Below, in pieces: positions 28,318 to 41,491 of a stretch of DNA of 64,000 nt. The notes beneath the pieces were generated by a model. The model did no database searches and had not been told where the DNA came from. It saw nothing but the letters and a program-made list of their open reading frames with translations. The stretch lies in the NCBI RefSeq assembly GCF_910592395.1, contig NC_088311.1:3474501-3538500 (forward strand), written 5' to 3'. Source of the stretch: Lineus longissimus. Lineage: Eukaryota; Nemertea; Pilidiophora; Heteronemertea; Lineidae. The translations under genes and the position numbers were made by a program. Every line of letters begins with the position of its first letter. The stretch's first letter is position 1.

Positions 28318-28490
28318 TCCCTTGTTGTTTGCAAGGGCTCAGTATTTGCTCCCTTGTTGTTGCAAGGGCTCAGTATTCGCTCCCTTGTTGTTGCAAGGGC
28401 TCAGTATTTGCTCCCTTCTTGATGCAAGGGCTCTGTATTCGCTCCCTTCTTGATGCAAGGGCTCTGTATTCGCTCCCTTGTTGTTGCATT
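28318..28490 (+). repeat. minisatellite, about 31 bp unit, five to six copies
   Basis: The unit is GCTCCCTTGTTGTTGCAAGG followed by GCTCAGTATTC. Within each unit CCCTTG and CAAGGG form a small inverted repeat, so each copy can fold into a hairpin. Two copies have CTTGATG in place of GTTGTTG. Confidence 0.9.
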
Positions 28491-30055
28491 TCCATGAACA
28501 CCCCACATATTTTTCAGATCAGTAGGATTTCCCAGGACTCCTATATTATTCAAAACATACCTGGGGGTTATTCCTATGACCTTTACTTGACTGTGTCATC
28601 AATGACGTCAACTTATGGGTGTTTGCAGTTTCATTATTGATACACTATATCACACAGAAAACACAAAATTTTCTGTTTAAATTTAGTTTTATGTTCATGA
28701 ACATGGATCAACCAGAAAGATTGAAACTGAAAGTGTTCACAAAATGAAAGTTGGTTAGTTTTTTGGGGTAAACTTGGTAATGCCACATACAGGACATAGG
28801 AAGTTGGATCAGGTCAAATTTTCCAGCCATTATGACTCTATACAATTCGATATGGGATTTTGTTCCCACATGCATTACCCCAGTAGCTACATGTACGGTT
28901 CAAGTAGGCTGACATATGGAAAGTGAATGTGATACGCTAAAGCCTGCCTGCTAACCTATGCCATTTTATTCCTCCACAGGTGTTGTATCTTTAAAAATGT
29001 TACTAAGAGCAGGTGGTATTCCATCGATCAAACATCAATATATTCCACATAAAAGCATTTACTGTCTCTTCTGACATTCAACAGGGAGAAGGTCAAAGAG
29101 AAGAATAGTGGTTATAAGATGACGTCGTATCAATATGATAAAGGTTAGCTATTTGATTTATCGAGTTCCTTTTTGAACAATGCTAATTGGAGAGAAAGCC
29201 AATAGCCTAGGTCACTATGCAGCATTTGCGTCCATATAACTTATGTTTATTTGACATTAACACGTATTTTTTATGTAAATCTAATAATTCTTCGATTCGA
29301 AAGGTTGAAAACAAAACTTCAGCCAAAGAAGGGCAATGTCTCAAGGATTTGTGTGCAGGGTCCGAGAAGCAAACATTAACCCCCGATTTCCTCAGTATGG
29401 CCTGTCAAGTGCTGCCTTCTTACGGAGGAATATCGGCTGTTGTCAATATTCAAAAGATTCGATGACGAAAGTCAGTAGCTTAAAGTTTGCCAGAAGAAGT
29501 AATGCCACCGCTTAAGTTTTCATCTAGAATACAGAGCATTGTGAGCCTCCAGGGGCTGGGCATTCAGAGGAAAAATGTTATGGTTTCAGACCAAAAAATG
29601 TTGATGACGAGAATGTTGAACATCATAGGTTTAAAAGCCGTTTCTGAATATTGAAGTTTGCCACTTGAAAAAAGAAATGTCACGACTTTCTTGTTTTCAA
29701 GGGAGCAACGACACAGCTTGGACACAAATAGATAAATGCTACGTAAGCACTCCAGGGCATTCTAAAGCAATTTACTGTTCTTTTACCAGGGACAAAGGCA
29801 TATACGTCATCACGGATAACAGGATACCTTGGAAAGTTTATCGAGCTCCTCATTATAATGAGGGTGACCTTTAAAGAAGTTTATTCCCGCTGCGATACAA
29901 ACGTCATCGCTTGTGACATTCCGAAATGTCACTCAAGAGAATGAGCGTTATTTATACGAGAGGATGAACTTCTCCAAAGAACTATAGAGGGCAGCACGAA
30001 ACAGTAATGAATGGTGAAGATGATTTTTTGACTGAATAAAAATTGCCTTTGCTTC
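28491..30055. other. non-coding, nothing firmly recognised
   Basis: An 82-codon + strand frame ends at 29465 and includes TLTPDFLSMACQVLPSYGG. A 32 bp piece of it (29364-29395) recurs at 55386-55417, so it may be part of a dispersed repeat and not a gene. Confidence 0.3.
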
Positions 30056-30705
30056 AGATGAAAATGATCATATGCCAGATGATCACTTGTCAGATGATCC
30101 CTTAGCCAGATGATCACTTGCCAGATGATCACTTGTCAGATGATCCCTTAGCCAGATGATCACTTGCCAGATGATCACTTGTCAGATGATCCCTTAGCCA
30201 GATGATCCCTTAGCCAGATGATCACTTGTCAGATGATCCCTTAGCCAGATGATCACTTGCCAGATGATCCCTTAGCCAGATGATCACTTGTCAGATGATC
30301 CCTTAGCCAGATGATCACTTGCCAGATGATCACTTGTCAGATGATCACTTGCCAGATGATCACTTGTCAGATGATCACTTGCCAGATGATCACATGCCAG
30401 ATGATCACTTGTCAGATGATCCCTTAGCCAGATGATCACTTGCCAGATGATCACTTGTCAGATGATCCCTTAGCCAGATGATCCCTTAGCCAGATGATCA
30501 CATGCCAGATGATCACTTGTCAGATGATCCCTTAGCCAGATGATCACTTGCCAGAAGATCACTTGTCAGATGATCAATTAGCCAGATGATCACTTGCCAG
30601 AAGATCACTTGTCAGATGATGATCCATTAGCCAGATGATCACTTGTCAGATGATCCATTAGCCAGATGATCACTTGCCAGATGATCACTTGTCAGAATAT
30701 CACTT
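30056..30705 (+). repeat. 15/16-mer minisatellite with higher-order structure
   Basis: Some 40 units of CAGATGATCACTTGC, CAGATGATCACTTGT and a 16-base form CAGATGATCCCTTAGC. The three types alternate in a 46 bp higher-order order over much of the array. Because one unit type is 16 bases, reading frames shift and no long protein is encoded. Each unit carries TGATCA or TGATCC. Confidence 0.95.
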
Positions 30706-32175
30706 GCCCGCTTTTCGAGAAGAGAAGGCGCTTTTGTTGCATGTCAATATACTAGGGTGACAATTGGGGTTAAATCAAAAATAATGCAAACGATCTTCCC
30801 TTTTGAACATTTTGTGCGTAGGTGCCGTCAGTACATTACATGACAGCCAGCTTTCCTATTAATAAACCAGCAATTCCCCTCTAGGGAGATCTGTTTCATG
30901 TTCAAGAATTTTTCATCATGGAATCAGGATTTCCCACACAACCTTTAGGGACCAACTCGAAATTAGAATTCTGAAAGTGAATGGCTTGGATTCAATTGCA
31001 TGGTTGAGCTTGTAGAGAAACTACATAAGATTTTGCCTCCAGGTAGGTAAATTTTAGTCCAGCTCGAAAATTAGCCCTACCCTAATATCACTATTAGGCG
31101 TTCAGATTTTAAAAGTGTCTGGCTAAAAAGACCAAGGCCTAAAAGGTTATGCTTACAGTAACTAATCTATTATTCCCCAACCTTCTCTCCAAGGGTCTTG
31201 TCCCCCCCTCTACTAAATATGGCCTTGAAAGGAACATGTTGGGTACGAGGTTCTTGTTTAGAGGATGAGAGTAAATAAAACATGTTCTTTGAGCTAAAAT
31301 GCTAAGATGGTCCCCAGCTTGAACAGTCATCATCGGTTACTATTTATAAAATGTCTATGCAGAAAGAGTTTTTTGGTGACACATCGAGAAAGGGGTATTC
31401 CCACACAACATGTCTATATGGATTGGTTGCTATGGTGGTTATTGTATTTGAATGTCACATGCCCACATCGTTAGGCAGTTTCGCTGCATTGAAAGAATGT
31501 GAAGCAAACTTGTCACACCATCGTCTAACCACGATGTCAGAATTTTATCAATAAAAGTTACTGTTTGGCAAGTTTTTTGGCAACAGTGCAGCCGCATACG
31601 CACTTCATGATCAAGACCACAGATCTACATGTACCTTTAGCCTTCAAGGCCCATCGCAAAAGGCCAAAAGAATATCAGCCAGTTAATACCACCAGAACCA
31701 ACCGTTCAGATGATCTTTAAAGGTGGGAGTCGTGTACGTCAGCTCTTACGGAGGTACATGTAAGCTCAGCACAACCTTTAGCTTTAGCGCTGGTGTGATA
31801 TCGTAGTTTTCTTACGCTGGATGTTTGACATTTTTCGACTACGTCTGTGTCTTCAATTGACGTCTGTGTACAGCTCAATGAAAGAACAGATGAAAGTAAT
31901 GGAAATCAGGAGCCCAGACGAAGGTCCGAAATAGCATGAGAAAAAGCTTTTGACCATCAAGAATAGGTCAAGATAGTACAAGGATAATTACATTGTTGGC
32001 TGTGGACATTTTTAACTTGAGAATTGTAAAGGTTGGGAAAATCTCTATTGCATTTGTGGATTAAGCTTACACAAAAGGTTGCTTTGATAGCCACAGAATT
32101 TAGAACATCACTTTTTCCGCAACGGTGAAGTTTTGGCACCTTTGACCTTATCAGGAACTTCAGACTTCAAGGAAC
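30706..32175. other. non-coding
   Basis: No exon recognised. It lies just beyond the inferred 3' end of RWDD3 and presumably separates that gene from the repeat arrays. Confidence 0.35.
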
Positions 32176-32181
32176 TTTATT
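32176..32181 (-). promoter_or_regulatory. candidate poly(A) signal for RWDD3
   Basis: TTTATT on the + strand gives AATAAA on the - strand, about 410 bases after the RWDD3 stop codon. Confidence 0.4.
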
Positions 32182-32592
32182 TACAAGACCTATGAACTTA
32201 TCTCAATAAGTTCCACAGGAAAAGACGATGTTGGATTTTTTCTTTTGGGCTTTAAGATGACATACAGAAGTTGGATATTTTGGCAGGACAATCAATCAAG
32301 ATGCTTTGAACTTATTTCAATGTACTGACTAGAAAATGGATAAAGGGTTTGCTTTTTTGGTATTTTATGCCAAGGGTGATGATATTTTGGCAAGTGGTTC
32401 TTGATCCCTATATGCCAAATATCCTTCCAACTTTGGATGTTTCCGAACTCAACAAGACCCTTTGTACTCATCTCAATGCACTGAATAGGGAACAGATAAT
32501 GGGTCTCTTTTTTCTTTGGTATTTTATGTCAGGGGTTATGATATTTAGGCAAACAACCCAAGATCAAGTAAGGAAACATACCTTTACCTTTA

Positions 32593-34460
32593 TCATCTAC
32601 TATACAAGCTTGTGATATATTTATCAAAGATGCTTTCTAATCCAGCCGAGTGAAAAGCATCCTTTACAGCCTCCTTTGACGTACACTCAATAATTTCAAA
32701 GTTTTGGAACCTGAAAACAACAGTGTGATCATCAGTATAAGTAAGTTAAAAGGAGTAATGAGGTATAAAAATGATAATAATTGTGTCATCATTTGTATAG
32801 CGCTTGTACTCAATTCACATTTGATTCGACTCACAAGTGCTTTCCAACATTATTACTTGTATTACCCTATCTTACAGTCCTTTTCAACTAGTCATGCTCA
32901 GTTATACATCTGAAGCCTACATATCTTACTTTATTGAGTCTCCTCTTCTACAATTTAAGATTCTATTTTACCTCTTATCAAGAGCTGCTAGTGGTATCTT
33001 TTCTTCACACAAAACATTCATCATTCTCTCTTTACAACTTCTGCCCTTGGAGTCCACATCAACAGAGACTGTTCTTTGACGCACAACATACTCCTGAAAT
33101 AACATTAACAGCATCCTCTAGTATGTTTTCTCATTAAAAAAAATAAAACATCTAGTCTTAGAGGGCTTTAGGAGGCCTTAGTAGACCTAAGAACCATGCC
33201 TAGTCCTGGAGGGTTGAATAAGTTTCTTTAGTTTGTCGCAGAGTATAATACCTTCATGAGCCCCTTGTTTTTGTAGACCATAAGCATGAAATCAAGACCT
33301 CAATGAGGTTAGTATACAGGCAAGTAAGGTTGCACACACCTTAATGTTTTCAAGTTTCCCTTGCAAGAGAATTAAAATCAATTTCCCCTCAAATATCAAG
33401 CGTCCATTCAGTTCCAAGTCTTTCGTCCACTTTTGGATAGTTTTGACATATTTCTTTTTAGCTCTCATATGATCAAGGAGAAGAAGGAACGTCCATGGAT
33501 CTTCCTCAGGTGTGACACTAGTGACAGGCCAGTCTGGGCCCGTTGCAATACTTGCTACACTAGTCCTCACACTATACTTCACAGCGTTTTCCTGCAACCA
33601 GCTCATTAAGTCAAAAAGCATTGGCTGTCCCAGCAGAGCCTCAGCAAAGGCGGACATATCCTTTCTCATTTCTGACATCTCTTCTCGTTTAATGCTGTCA
33701 CATGTCAATGTGAATTCTGGCAAAATGTCAGGGTATTTTGGAGATAGCACAACTGTCGCCTGAAGTTCTATAGAGTTTTTGGATCCAGAAATAATGTTGA
33801 CTGAAAACATTGGGCTGATAAGTTGGTCTTTTTCACAGGCATCACCTGGAAAGTAAGGAGATCTGTTGATTAGCCTACTTTATGTGCATTTACTAGGAAA
33901 ATACAATGCAGAATGCTGAAGCTTTTTGAGTGGTTAGACAAGTAATTTTTCCCGATGCACTGACAGCTCACCAATGATTTCCCTTTAGGCCTGAAAATTT
34001 GGACTGATACCAATCACTAAACTAATCATCAATGGCCATACATGTGGACTGTTTGATGGATGGAAGTGCCACGTCCCCTTTTTACCAAGTGAAAAGGACA
34101 TGCCATTATATAACCAGCTGCCAATGCCTCAAATCCCTGTGGTCAATGCTTCAATCGAGTAGTTCTATATTTAAGAGTCGACCATACACTGTTACTGTTT
34201 GATATAACCCACCGGAGTGTATAATAAACTCTCCATCCTTGCAATAAATCGACCTTAAACACTCAATCTCCTCCATGCCTCAGACCACATGGCAAAGTAA
34301 ACAATTGTTGTTATTGTCGTTGGTTGTTTTCCACCACGGCCACCAACCATCCTGTCGCGATCTACCGCTTGTGCTCATGTCCAAGTTGTGACCACGCCGA
34401 TCCACCGTCGTTGTGCGTATATCCAGCCTTCACCGCGGATATCTCCCCCTGATCGGCCAT
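32593..34460 (-). CDS. RWDD3: RWD domain-containing protein 3 (RSUME)
   Basis: Four exons on the - strand, 34460-34406, 33845-33340, 33093-32972 and 32710-32593, total 801 bases: 266 residues, against 267 in human. Junction phases are 1, 0 and 2, and all close. The RWD fold starts within the short first exon (GEISAVKAGYTHND) and shows the typical YPDILPEF turn at about residues 56-63. The strongest match is DHMRAKKKYVKTIQKW from residue 143, then LNGRLIFEGKLILILLQG. The third exon has VDVDSKGRSCKERM and the last exon FEIIECTSKEAVKDAF, both with human counterparts. Known biology: RSUME enhances SUMO conjugation by acting with UBC9 and stabilises IkB and HIF-1alpha in mammals. The start at 34460 is the ATG nearest the RWD; upstream in-frame ATGs exist but would add an unmatched extension. 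Its 5' end lies only about 300 bases from the inferred 3' end of IFT52. Confidence 0.93.
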
Positions 34461-34773
34461 CAGAAGGGCTGTCACTTTATCGGTAGTCTCCCTGCATTCC
34501 CTTCCTTTCCCACGCGTCCTATGTCGTGACAACACTAACATTACACTCACTCGTGGTTGTCGCACGAGACACGTACTGAACGCCATCATAATTGAAGACC
34601 AGTCAAGTGTTCAGTGCGTAATGGTCCCAGGGAAGCCGACCTGATCCTAATGCACAGTAAATCCTGATGTCCGGGCTATCAGGACCACAAGTACATGTTG
34701 GGCCAGTTGATGAAATTAAAGTAAGGCATGAAATAAGACACAGAATAAATTTTTCATACATAAAATAGGTGGT

Positions 34774-34779
34774 TTTATT
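34774..34779 (-). promoter_or_regulatory. candidate poly(A) signal for IFT52
   Basis: TTTATT on the + strand reads AATAAA on the - strand, giving a 3' UTR of about 1.26 kb for IFT52 and leaving roughly 300 bases before the RWDD3 start codon. Confidence 0.45.
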
Positions 34780-36036
34780 CACAAATCCGGTGGGAAGTTT
34801 ACAGCAGGAATCCAGTTTCTGGCAATGACAAAATTTCTTGGATGGATGAAGGAGACTTGATATGTCTCCTTTGGTCAGATTATCCTACCTCACCATTTCA
34901 GTCCAATCTTGTCAAGCATGTCAAAGGCCAACAAACGTAGATGGCTCATTAGTGTTCATAAATTGTTCAACAATTGACAAAGAGTGCATCTTTTGAAAGC
35001 TGAGACTTAAATAACAATCAAATCAGAGCCTCTTTAAGGACTCATCATTAACATTAGTACTACTGTAACACTTCAATCATGCTATGAAGCAACCGAGAAA
35101 GGGTATGACCTCACATTATGATATCCTCCAGGGTGGACCCACTTTGATGGCTGGGTTTCAAGTTCAATCATTCATCCTAAGCAAACATGTATAAGGACAT
35201 TTACACTTTTAATCCTATAGCTATTTACATGAAATAAATATATATACATCCAAATGATATGAAACTGTTAGAGGTGCCTCATAAGTGTATGTCCAAACAG
35301 TTGCAGCAACTTAACTTTTGCCAGTGATATGCATGGTACTATAACTTTCAGAATATCTTCAAATATGGACAGTTTTATGTTTTTCAAAGAACGCATCAAC
35401 AAATGCTAAACTGATAATCTCACTTAAGTTCTGGCCACAATATAATGATATAAATGTTCTTGTGAATTAAGTATGCATACACAAGGATTCCTTCTAAATT
35501 CTATTCATAAACAGTCAGAATCAGTCACACCAGAAACAGATGGCAAGCGAGAAAAATCCAACTCCTTGTTTTGTTTCTGGTCACACCAAATACCTCAGTG
35601 TATCGGTATCGGAGAATAGGTTTCCTCATAAAATCACTAAGCTTGCTTCTAATGCATGATCAGTGTCAAATTAGGTAGAGCACAGGCCTGTCAAACTTGG
35701 TAAATTGAAAATAAAGTGGTATAGGAACTGCAAGAGATTCAAAGGTATGCAACACTGAAGTTTTTCACAACATCTTTGATACCCAACATTAGATACCAAG
35801 CTACACAGATTCTTTACTCTTGGAAATAATCTACTTTGACAATGATCACTCTACCATATCCAACCTAGACCAGTCGAGGTTAACATTTGCTGAATTGCAG
35901 CCTCTGATCTGCTCATTTTTACATGAAAATATGCAGATCAGCACCGTTCAAATCCAAGGATACCATGTCCTCGACTACCCCGAGTAGTCAATGTTTAGTC
36001 ATTTAAGTGATAGTCTCTTCTAAGTCTTTAAACATC

Positions 36037-39000
36037 TCAGTCACCTCCCATAGCTTCACCTCCACCATATTGGACAGCATCGTCATCTCGGTCCTGAAAT
36101 AAACCACGAAATTTGAAAATAAGGAAATACATGTACATGGGAACTCTTGTGATGTGGGCAGGAGCAAAATTTATAAGACAAGCTTACATGTTTTTGGTAT
36201 GAGCTAATATGGGTTCTCTAGCCATTATTGCACGGTCAAAATTTCAACCAAATATCCCTTTCTGATCTGTTAATCCTTGGTACTATTATGTATCAGTTTT
36301 ACTTTTCTGTGCACTTTAGTACAATCAGATAACAGTTCAAATGACATGATTATCAACTGCATGGACAATGACTTAAATATTAGAACGAGTGGTTGTCAGG
36401 GATCAGATTTGGATCTGATAACAATTGGAAAGGGCAGTGGGTTAAGGATTATCTCAGGCGGAATTAACTGAAAAATGGGGGAAAAAATTAACAATCCTGT
36501 TTATTAGAATGGAAACAAGATGCACACCAATTGTGGGGGAATAAGTGAAAAACAACACACTTTTATTATCAATATGTGGAGTGAAAATTGGTTGTGAAAA
36601 CTGTTACTTTTCTTCATGGTTATTATTGTCTTGCTGAATTATTGAATTTAATCATAAGGTCATCCTTACTTATCATGAACTAAATATTGAAATAATCGGA
36701 CTGAAAAAAAATACAAAGCCATGTATAAAAGAGTGAGACCATAAAAATAGAACCCTGGTCATCAAGAAGTTGGGAACGGAGGCGTTCAATTACGAATTTT
36801 GAAAATCCAGTCACGCCTTGCATTTTCTAGTGGGCATCCGACTTTGAGATACGGCCAGGGGTCTAATTTGACGTATAAAAAGCAAAGGGGGGGATGGTCT
36901 GACTACACTTTATTCATAGAATATACAAATAAACACTACCTGACATATTACAACTCCCGCGAAATGTACAGTGAAATACAAAGTCATCATTGTGATAAAG
37001 CACCCAAATAGTGAGAAACACCAGACCAAATCTACCGGCAAGTAATATGAAAAAGGTGGGGAAAAATTTTCTGAAATATTCATTCATAACAAAAGCCTTT
37101 TTGCAAAATGCATTTTGAAATGATCAATTAAAGACAAACACAGTAGATTGGATCCAGTGTGGAATTTTCAGTGTCTCTGCGCCTTTTATTGAAGGCTAAC
37201 ACAAACGCGGTGAACTAAATCTCAGACTGAACTCTGGCCATGATACACGCACTTCTAGTAACTTACCTTACAGCTAAGGGCAAACCTATTTCATAATTAC
37301 TGTAGGAATATATATTGTGCTTTAATTTCGCGTATGATTTTTGCAAATAATTAAACTATAACAGGCAGACTAAGATTGAAAACAGGACCAGACATTTCAA
37401 GTATTTCATCTCAACAACTTTAATCACTGATAGGATTCAAGGTAATTTGCTGGGTGACGCTCCGGCTTCTCAGGACATGGGATTAATTCAAACTAATTTA
37501 GGTACTCAGAAAGCTGAGATGATGAAGAGAACATCATTGTCTTTAATGTTCAAATCTGAGGGAAGGCACCGAGTGCGGCCAAACTCACCTGGTTCAATTT
37601 TTTGAATTCCACCACTTGTGCTAAGATGTATTCAAGCATGTGTTTAGCGTCCCGACAGTCTTGCGGCAGCTTCTGTGCCACTCCAAGGATATCACCGCAC
37701 TCACGAACGTAGTACTCAAGATCATCGTCAGAACCTTAAGATATACAATAGAATTGCCATTCAACAAAACGTATCAGACATAGATGATAGTAACAGCAGA
37801 TGTATGGCAGATTATAACACAAAACTGACTCTAACCAGTAACTACGGTACACTCAAAAGCATGAGCTTTCAGTGGAAACTGCAAAAAAGACATACACTGT
37901 ATAATAGTAATGATAATAATAGATACTTACATTTGTTTGTGATCTGTGCGAGCCTGACCTTCTCGGAGGAGAACTGTTCATCGAGGTCGAATAGGTCCAA
38001 ACAGGGTGGAGGCAGCTCTCTGAACTGGGGCGGAAACACCTGGAAAATAAACATCATATCATCAAAAATGTATCAGGACATACATGTACATATATATTTC
38101 TATGCATCTTTAACATCATAGAAGTCCCCATTATCAATCTACAGAAAGTTTTCCATGTTTTTTTTAATCAGTTGATACAAGTTTTACAACAAGGGGTCCA
38201 GTTTCAATCAGTTTTGAACAAAGAAGGGAGATGACTAAAGGACTTTTAATTAAAGAACTGACAGCAATACTCATCATGCTATAAATGATACGAATGTCAC
38301 AAGAAATACTTACAGCTGGCTGCAAGGGTGGTAATGGAGTCTCAAACTGAGGTGTGATCAAAGTCAACGGCTCATGTTTCACTCGTAACGTCTCAAAAGC
38401 CCTGAAGAATGCAATCATATAATATGGTCAAGTTTTAATCATACTGACACACACGTAGTAATACATGTTGTTGGTATCTCTATGCGCAGAGCCAGAATTG
38501 ACCAATCTCAGTCACAGGCCTACAGTAGTCACTCAGACTTAAAGCCATCGGAGAGATTGGGCCCTTCCAGCGAGCCCTCAAAACTCATCTATTTCAGATC
38601 GTTTACGATGTGTGACATTCCTAATATCTTATCGTGCAATTCAAATGTTTTAATCCATATAAGTATTATCGAATTTTCTGGACTTTTATAATAATGTTTT
38701 TCGAACGTTTTCTTCTTGGTCGTTTTTATCTACTGTACAGTGCTCTGGAGCATGCATGGCATGTACAGAGCACTTTAATATATGGTATTTTATTATTATT
38801 TTTGTTGCTGGTTTTAAGCCAACTTAGATGCAATGAATTCTGTGTCAATGAATATTCAAACTCACAACTACAAGGTTTCTCTGATGCTGCAGTGATTGGC
38901 ACTACAGCCTTATGAGCTAGAGCAGAATAAGGGGTTTCTTGCACAATAAATTAGCACTTACTTGATAGCCTTTGGCACTGTACTCGTGTCCAGTTTGAAT

Positions 39001-41491
39001 AGCGCATTATCAAACAATGTGGTGATATCTCTTGGCACTTCATCGCTCTCCTGCAGACATGTCTTTACCATTCCCGCTAATGTTCCAACTTCTGGCAGCA
39101 TGTTGTAGTCATGGATCTGAAATTGATCGGAAAATCAGGATATCGTAATTCAAGAAAATTTCTGAGGAGCGGCTTGGTCCGGTGGGAAAAGGTCTTGGCT
39201 ATAAAAACGATCATCCCACCTCGGAGGAGAAATTCTAATCAGATTTCAACACTTACTTCTGGATCTTCAGCGTCTATTACATTCAGCTTGATGTCGTTTG
39301 TTGTTAAAAAGTTGAAAATCACATCCTAAAAGAAATAGCAAATCATGTAGGTTAAATTTATTCGAGTGAAATGATGAAGACGTTTGTAAGTGGAAGATAA
39401 TACATGAAAAAATTAAATCGGAGTCCCGTAATCTCCCAACATGAATGCTTCCTGTGCAACACTCACCATAATCTTTGAATTTTCTTCCTTATCTATGTAC
39501 TGGTCAGAGAACATATGGACGGATCCAAGGACGGCTATCTTACCCGCACCATACTGAAAATGAATTTAGAAATAAAGCTTTACTTAGGTCAGATATTGCG
39601 ACAATGACTCCTATTGTAAAGGCTAGGAAAAACTGTGATTATACAACTGTTCTTATATCATGTCAAAACCTGCAGACAAAGTAGGTTTACACAGCATATT
39701 GTACCAAATGTTACGATTGTCACTTTGCAAAAAATCTTTGTTATTAGTTTTGTTTTGGTAATGTTGGTAGTTGAAATAAACCATGGACATGTAACTAGTC
39801 TTTTGAATCATATCATACAATACCTTTGATTTATACAATGCACAGACCGGTCGATTCAGTGGAAATGAGACGCTTCCGGAGGACAGTACTGCTACGGACG
39901 GCTTCATCACGTTCAACGTGGCTCCATATGGATAAAGGAAAGTTAGTGCTCTGAAAATCATTAAGGTATATGTCTATTGGCTCAGAAGTCAAACAAAAAA
40001 GTACAAATAACTGAGGGGGTGTAATGGTGGCACTGTCAAGAGCCCCAAGTGATGCCTAGAAGACAACAGCAGGTGCACTTTTCCCACTTTTCCACCAAAA
40101 TATGCAACAACAGAATACAGAATCAAGGGAGTAGTTTATTCAAGACTATTTGGCTATTCGTGTTTTAAATGACCTGTTTTAGGGCCTAGGGCAAGCTCTG
40201 TAGAAACATTTACACTACTTACTGTGTGTTATTGGCCTCCTCTTCATTCAAACCTGGGATGACTTTTCCAGCTGCTTGACTTATAGCTCTAAAATCAATT
40301 TTAGAAAATATACAGTTTAGGGTGGCAAAGCTGAGTTCTGTTTCTACACAGGTGGCATCTACAATTCTGATAAATTTGCAAGAAATGATGATCACCACCC
40401 CAAAATGTGGGCTCTACGTTGGCAGCATTTATGATAAAACTTGTGCAGCTACAACTGGTCGGACACTCAAAACTACACTGAACCTCAAGAGAGAATAAAT
40501 GTAAAGTGCTTTGACTGCTTTGAGAAGGTTGAACAAAGCACTTGATATGAAATTACATTTATTTCACTCTACTTAATTACAAGACAGGACTTTGGCCTTT
40601 GCTGTTCAAAGAAATAAACAAGACCAGGAGGCTCCAGCAGACTTGTTTGCGAAAAGACAGATGATTCAGGAAAAACAGTACCGGTAAGTTCATCCAATAT
40701 GAAATGGACACAAAACTATGCATACCTATTTAAAACACCATTTGATATTAATGCCTCTTTAGGGTAGAAGTATTTATAGTAAGATGTTCTAACCACTGCA
40801 TCTGCAAGGAAGAATGTAAATTACATTAGATGTTAAAAAAAGGGAATAAAGACCTTAAAGCGTATTTCCTACGACAGGTACAATGCCCTTCCCTCCCGTA
40901 CCTACCATTATTGACAAAAACGCCATACTCCTCCAGTAAGAAATTGACATTTGTGTTGAGTTTATTTTCGCCACCCTCGTTCATCAACACCAGCAAGCTA
41001 CCACCATCTCCAACATATTTCTTGATGGCATCGAACTGAAAAAACAATCAAGTTTTAAAATCAAGACCTGGTATTAGTATGTATCTAAATTTGATAGACT
41101 GTCATGGAATTGTAATAATCTGATAAATCAAGCCCAAGAGAACAATTGATACACTAAAACCATGAAGGTTTTAGACCCTTGTTTCTCTTCAAATCTCACT
41201 CCCAAATTGGATTAGTACTGCATGCACTAGTAGTCACTTGATGACAATTGAACCAAGGATATTGTCAGGTTGATACCATACCTCTGCTGCGGTGAACTTT
41301 TCTCTGGGTGCAGCTAAAATGAAAACTCTGGCAGGCGCTAGCTTCTCTTCTGATATGTCTTCTTTGTTGCTGGTGACTTTCCAACTCGTCCGCAGTTTTC
41401 TGTTCAGAGTTTTGAAACCGCTGTTGATGGTAAATAATTCTCTTTTTGAAGCGTTGAATATAATCGTGTTCCGTTGGCTTTTGTCTTCCAT
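36037..41491 (-). CDS. IFT52: intraflagellar transport protein 52
   Basis: Twelve exons on the - strand: 41491-41282, 41035-40906, 40801-40726, 40288-40223, 39950-39824, 39553-39467, 39325-39257, 39116-38962, 38401-38314, 38039-37931, 37734-37589 and 36093-36037. They sum to 1320 bases, 439 residues, against 437 in human, and every junction phase closes. Diagnostic stretches in order: APREKFTAAE, NVNFLLEEYGVFVNN, YYKYFYPKEALIS, AAGKVIPGL, VMKPSVAVLSSGSVSFPLNR, AVLGSVHMFSDQY, CLQESDEVPRD, VKHEPLTLITPQFETPLPPL, FRELPPPCLDLFDLDEQFSS, YYVRECGDILGV and VVEFKKLNQ. Known biology: IFT52 is a core IFT-B1 subunit; the N-terminal half is a GIFT-type alpha/beta domain, the middle contacts IFT70/IFT88 and the C-terminus pairs with IFT46. 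It is needed to build cilia. No truncation or missing segment is seen. The last 18 residues are more Gly/Asp-rich than in human. Confidence 0.97.

Noticed and set aside
29929-30132. 67-codon - strand frame (IIWQVIIWLRDHL)
   Set aside because: Translation of the 15/16-mer minisatellite; the mixed unit lengths break the frame further on.
34461-34589. In-frame N-terminal extension of RWDD3 from an upstream ATG
   Set aside because: Human RWDD3 starts only a few residues before the RWD domain; the extension is Arg/Thr-rich and unmatched, so it is probably 5' UTR.
37675-38121. 148-codon + strand frame
   Set aside because: Lies antisense across two well-supported IFT52 exons and has no protein character of its own.
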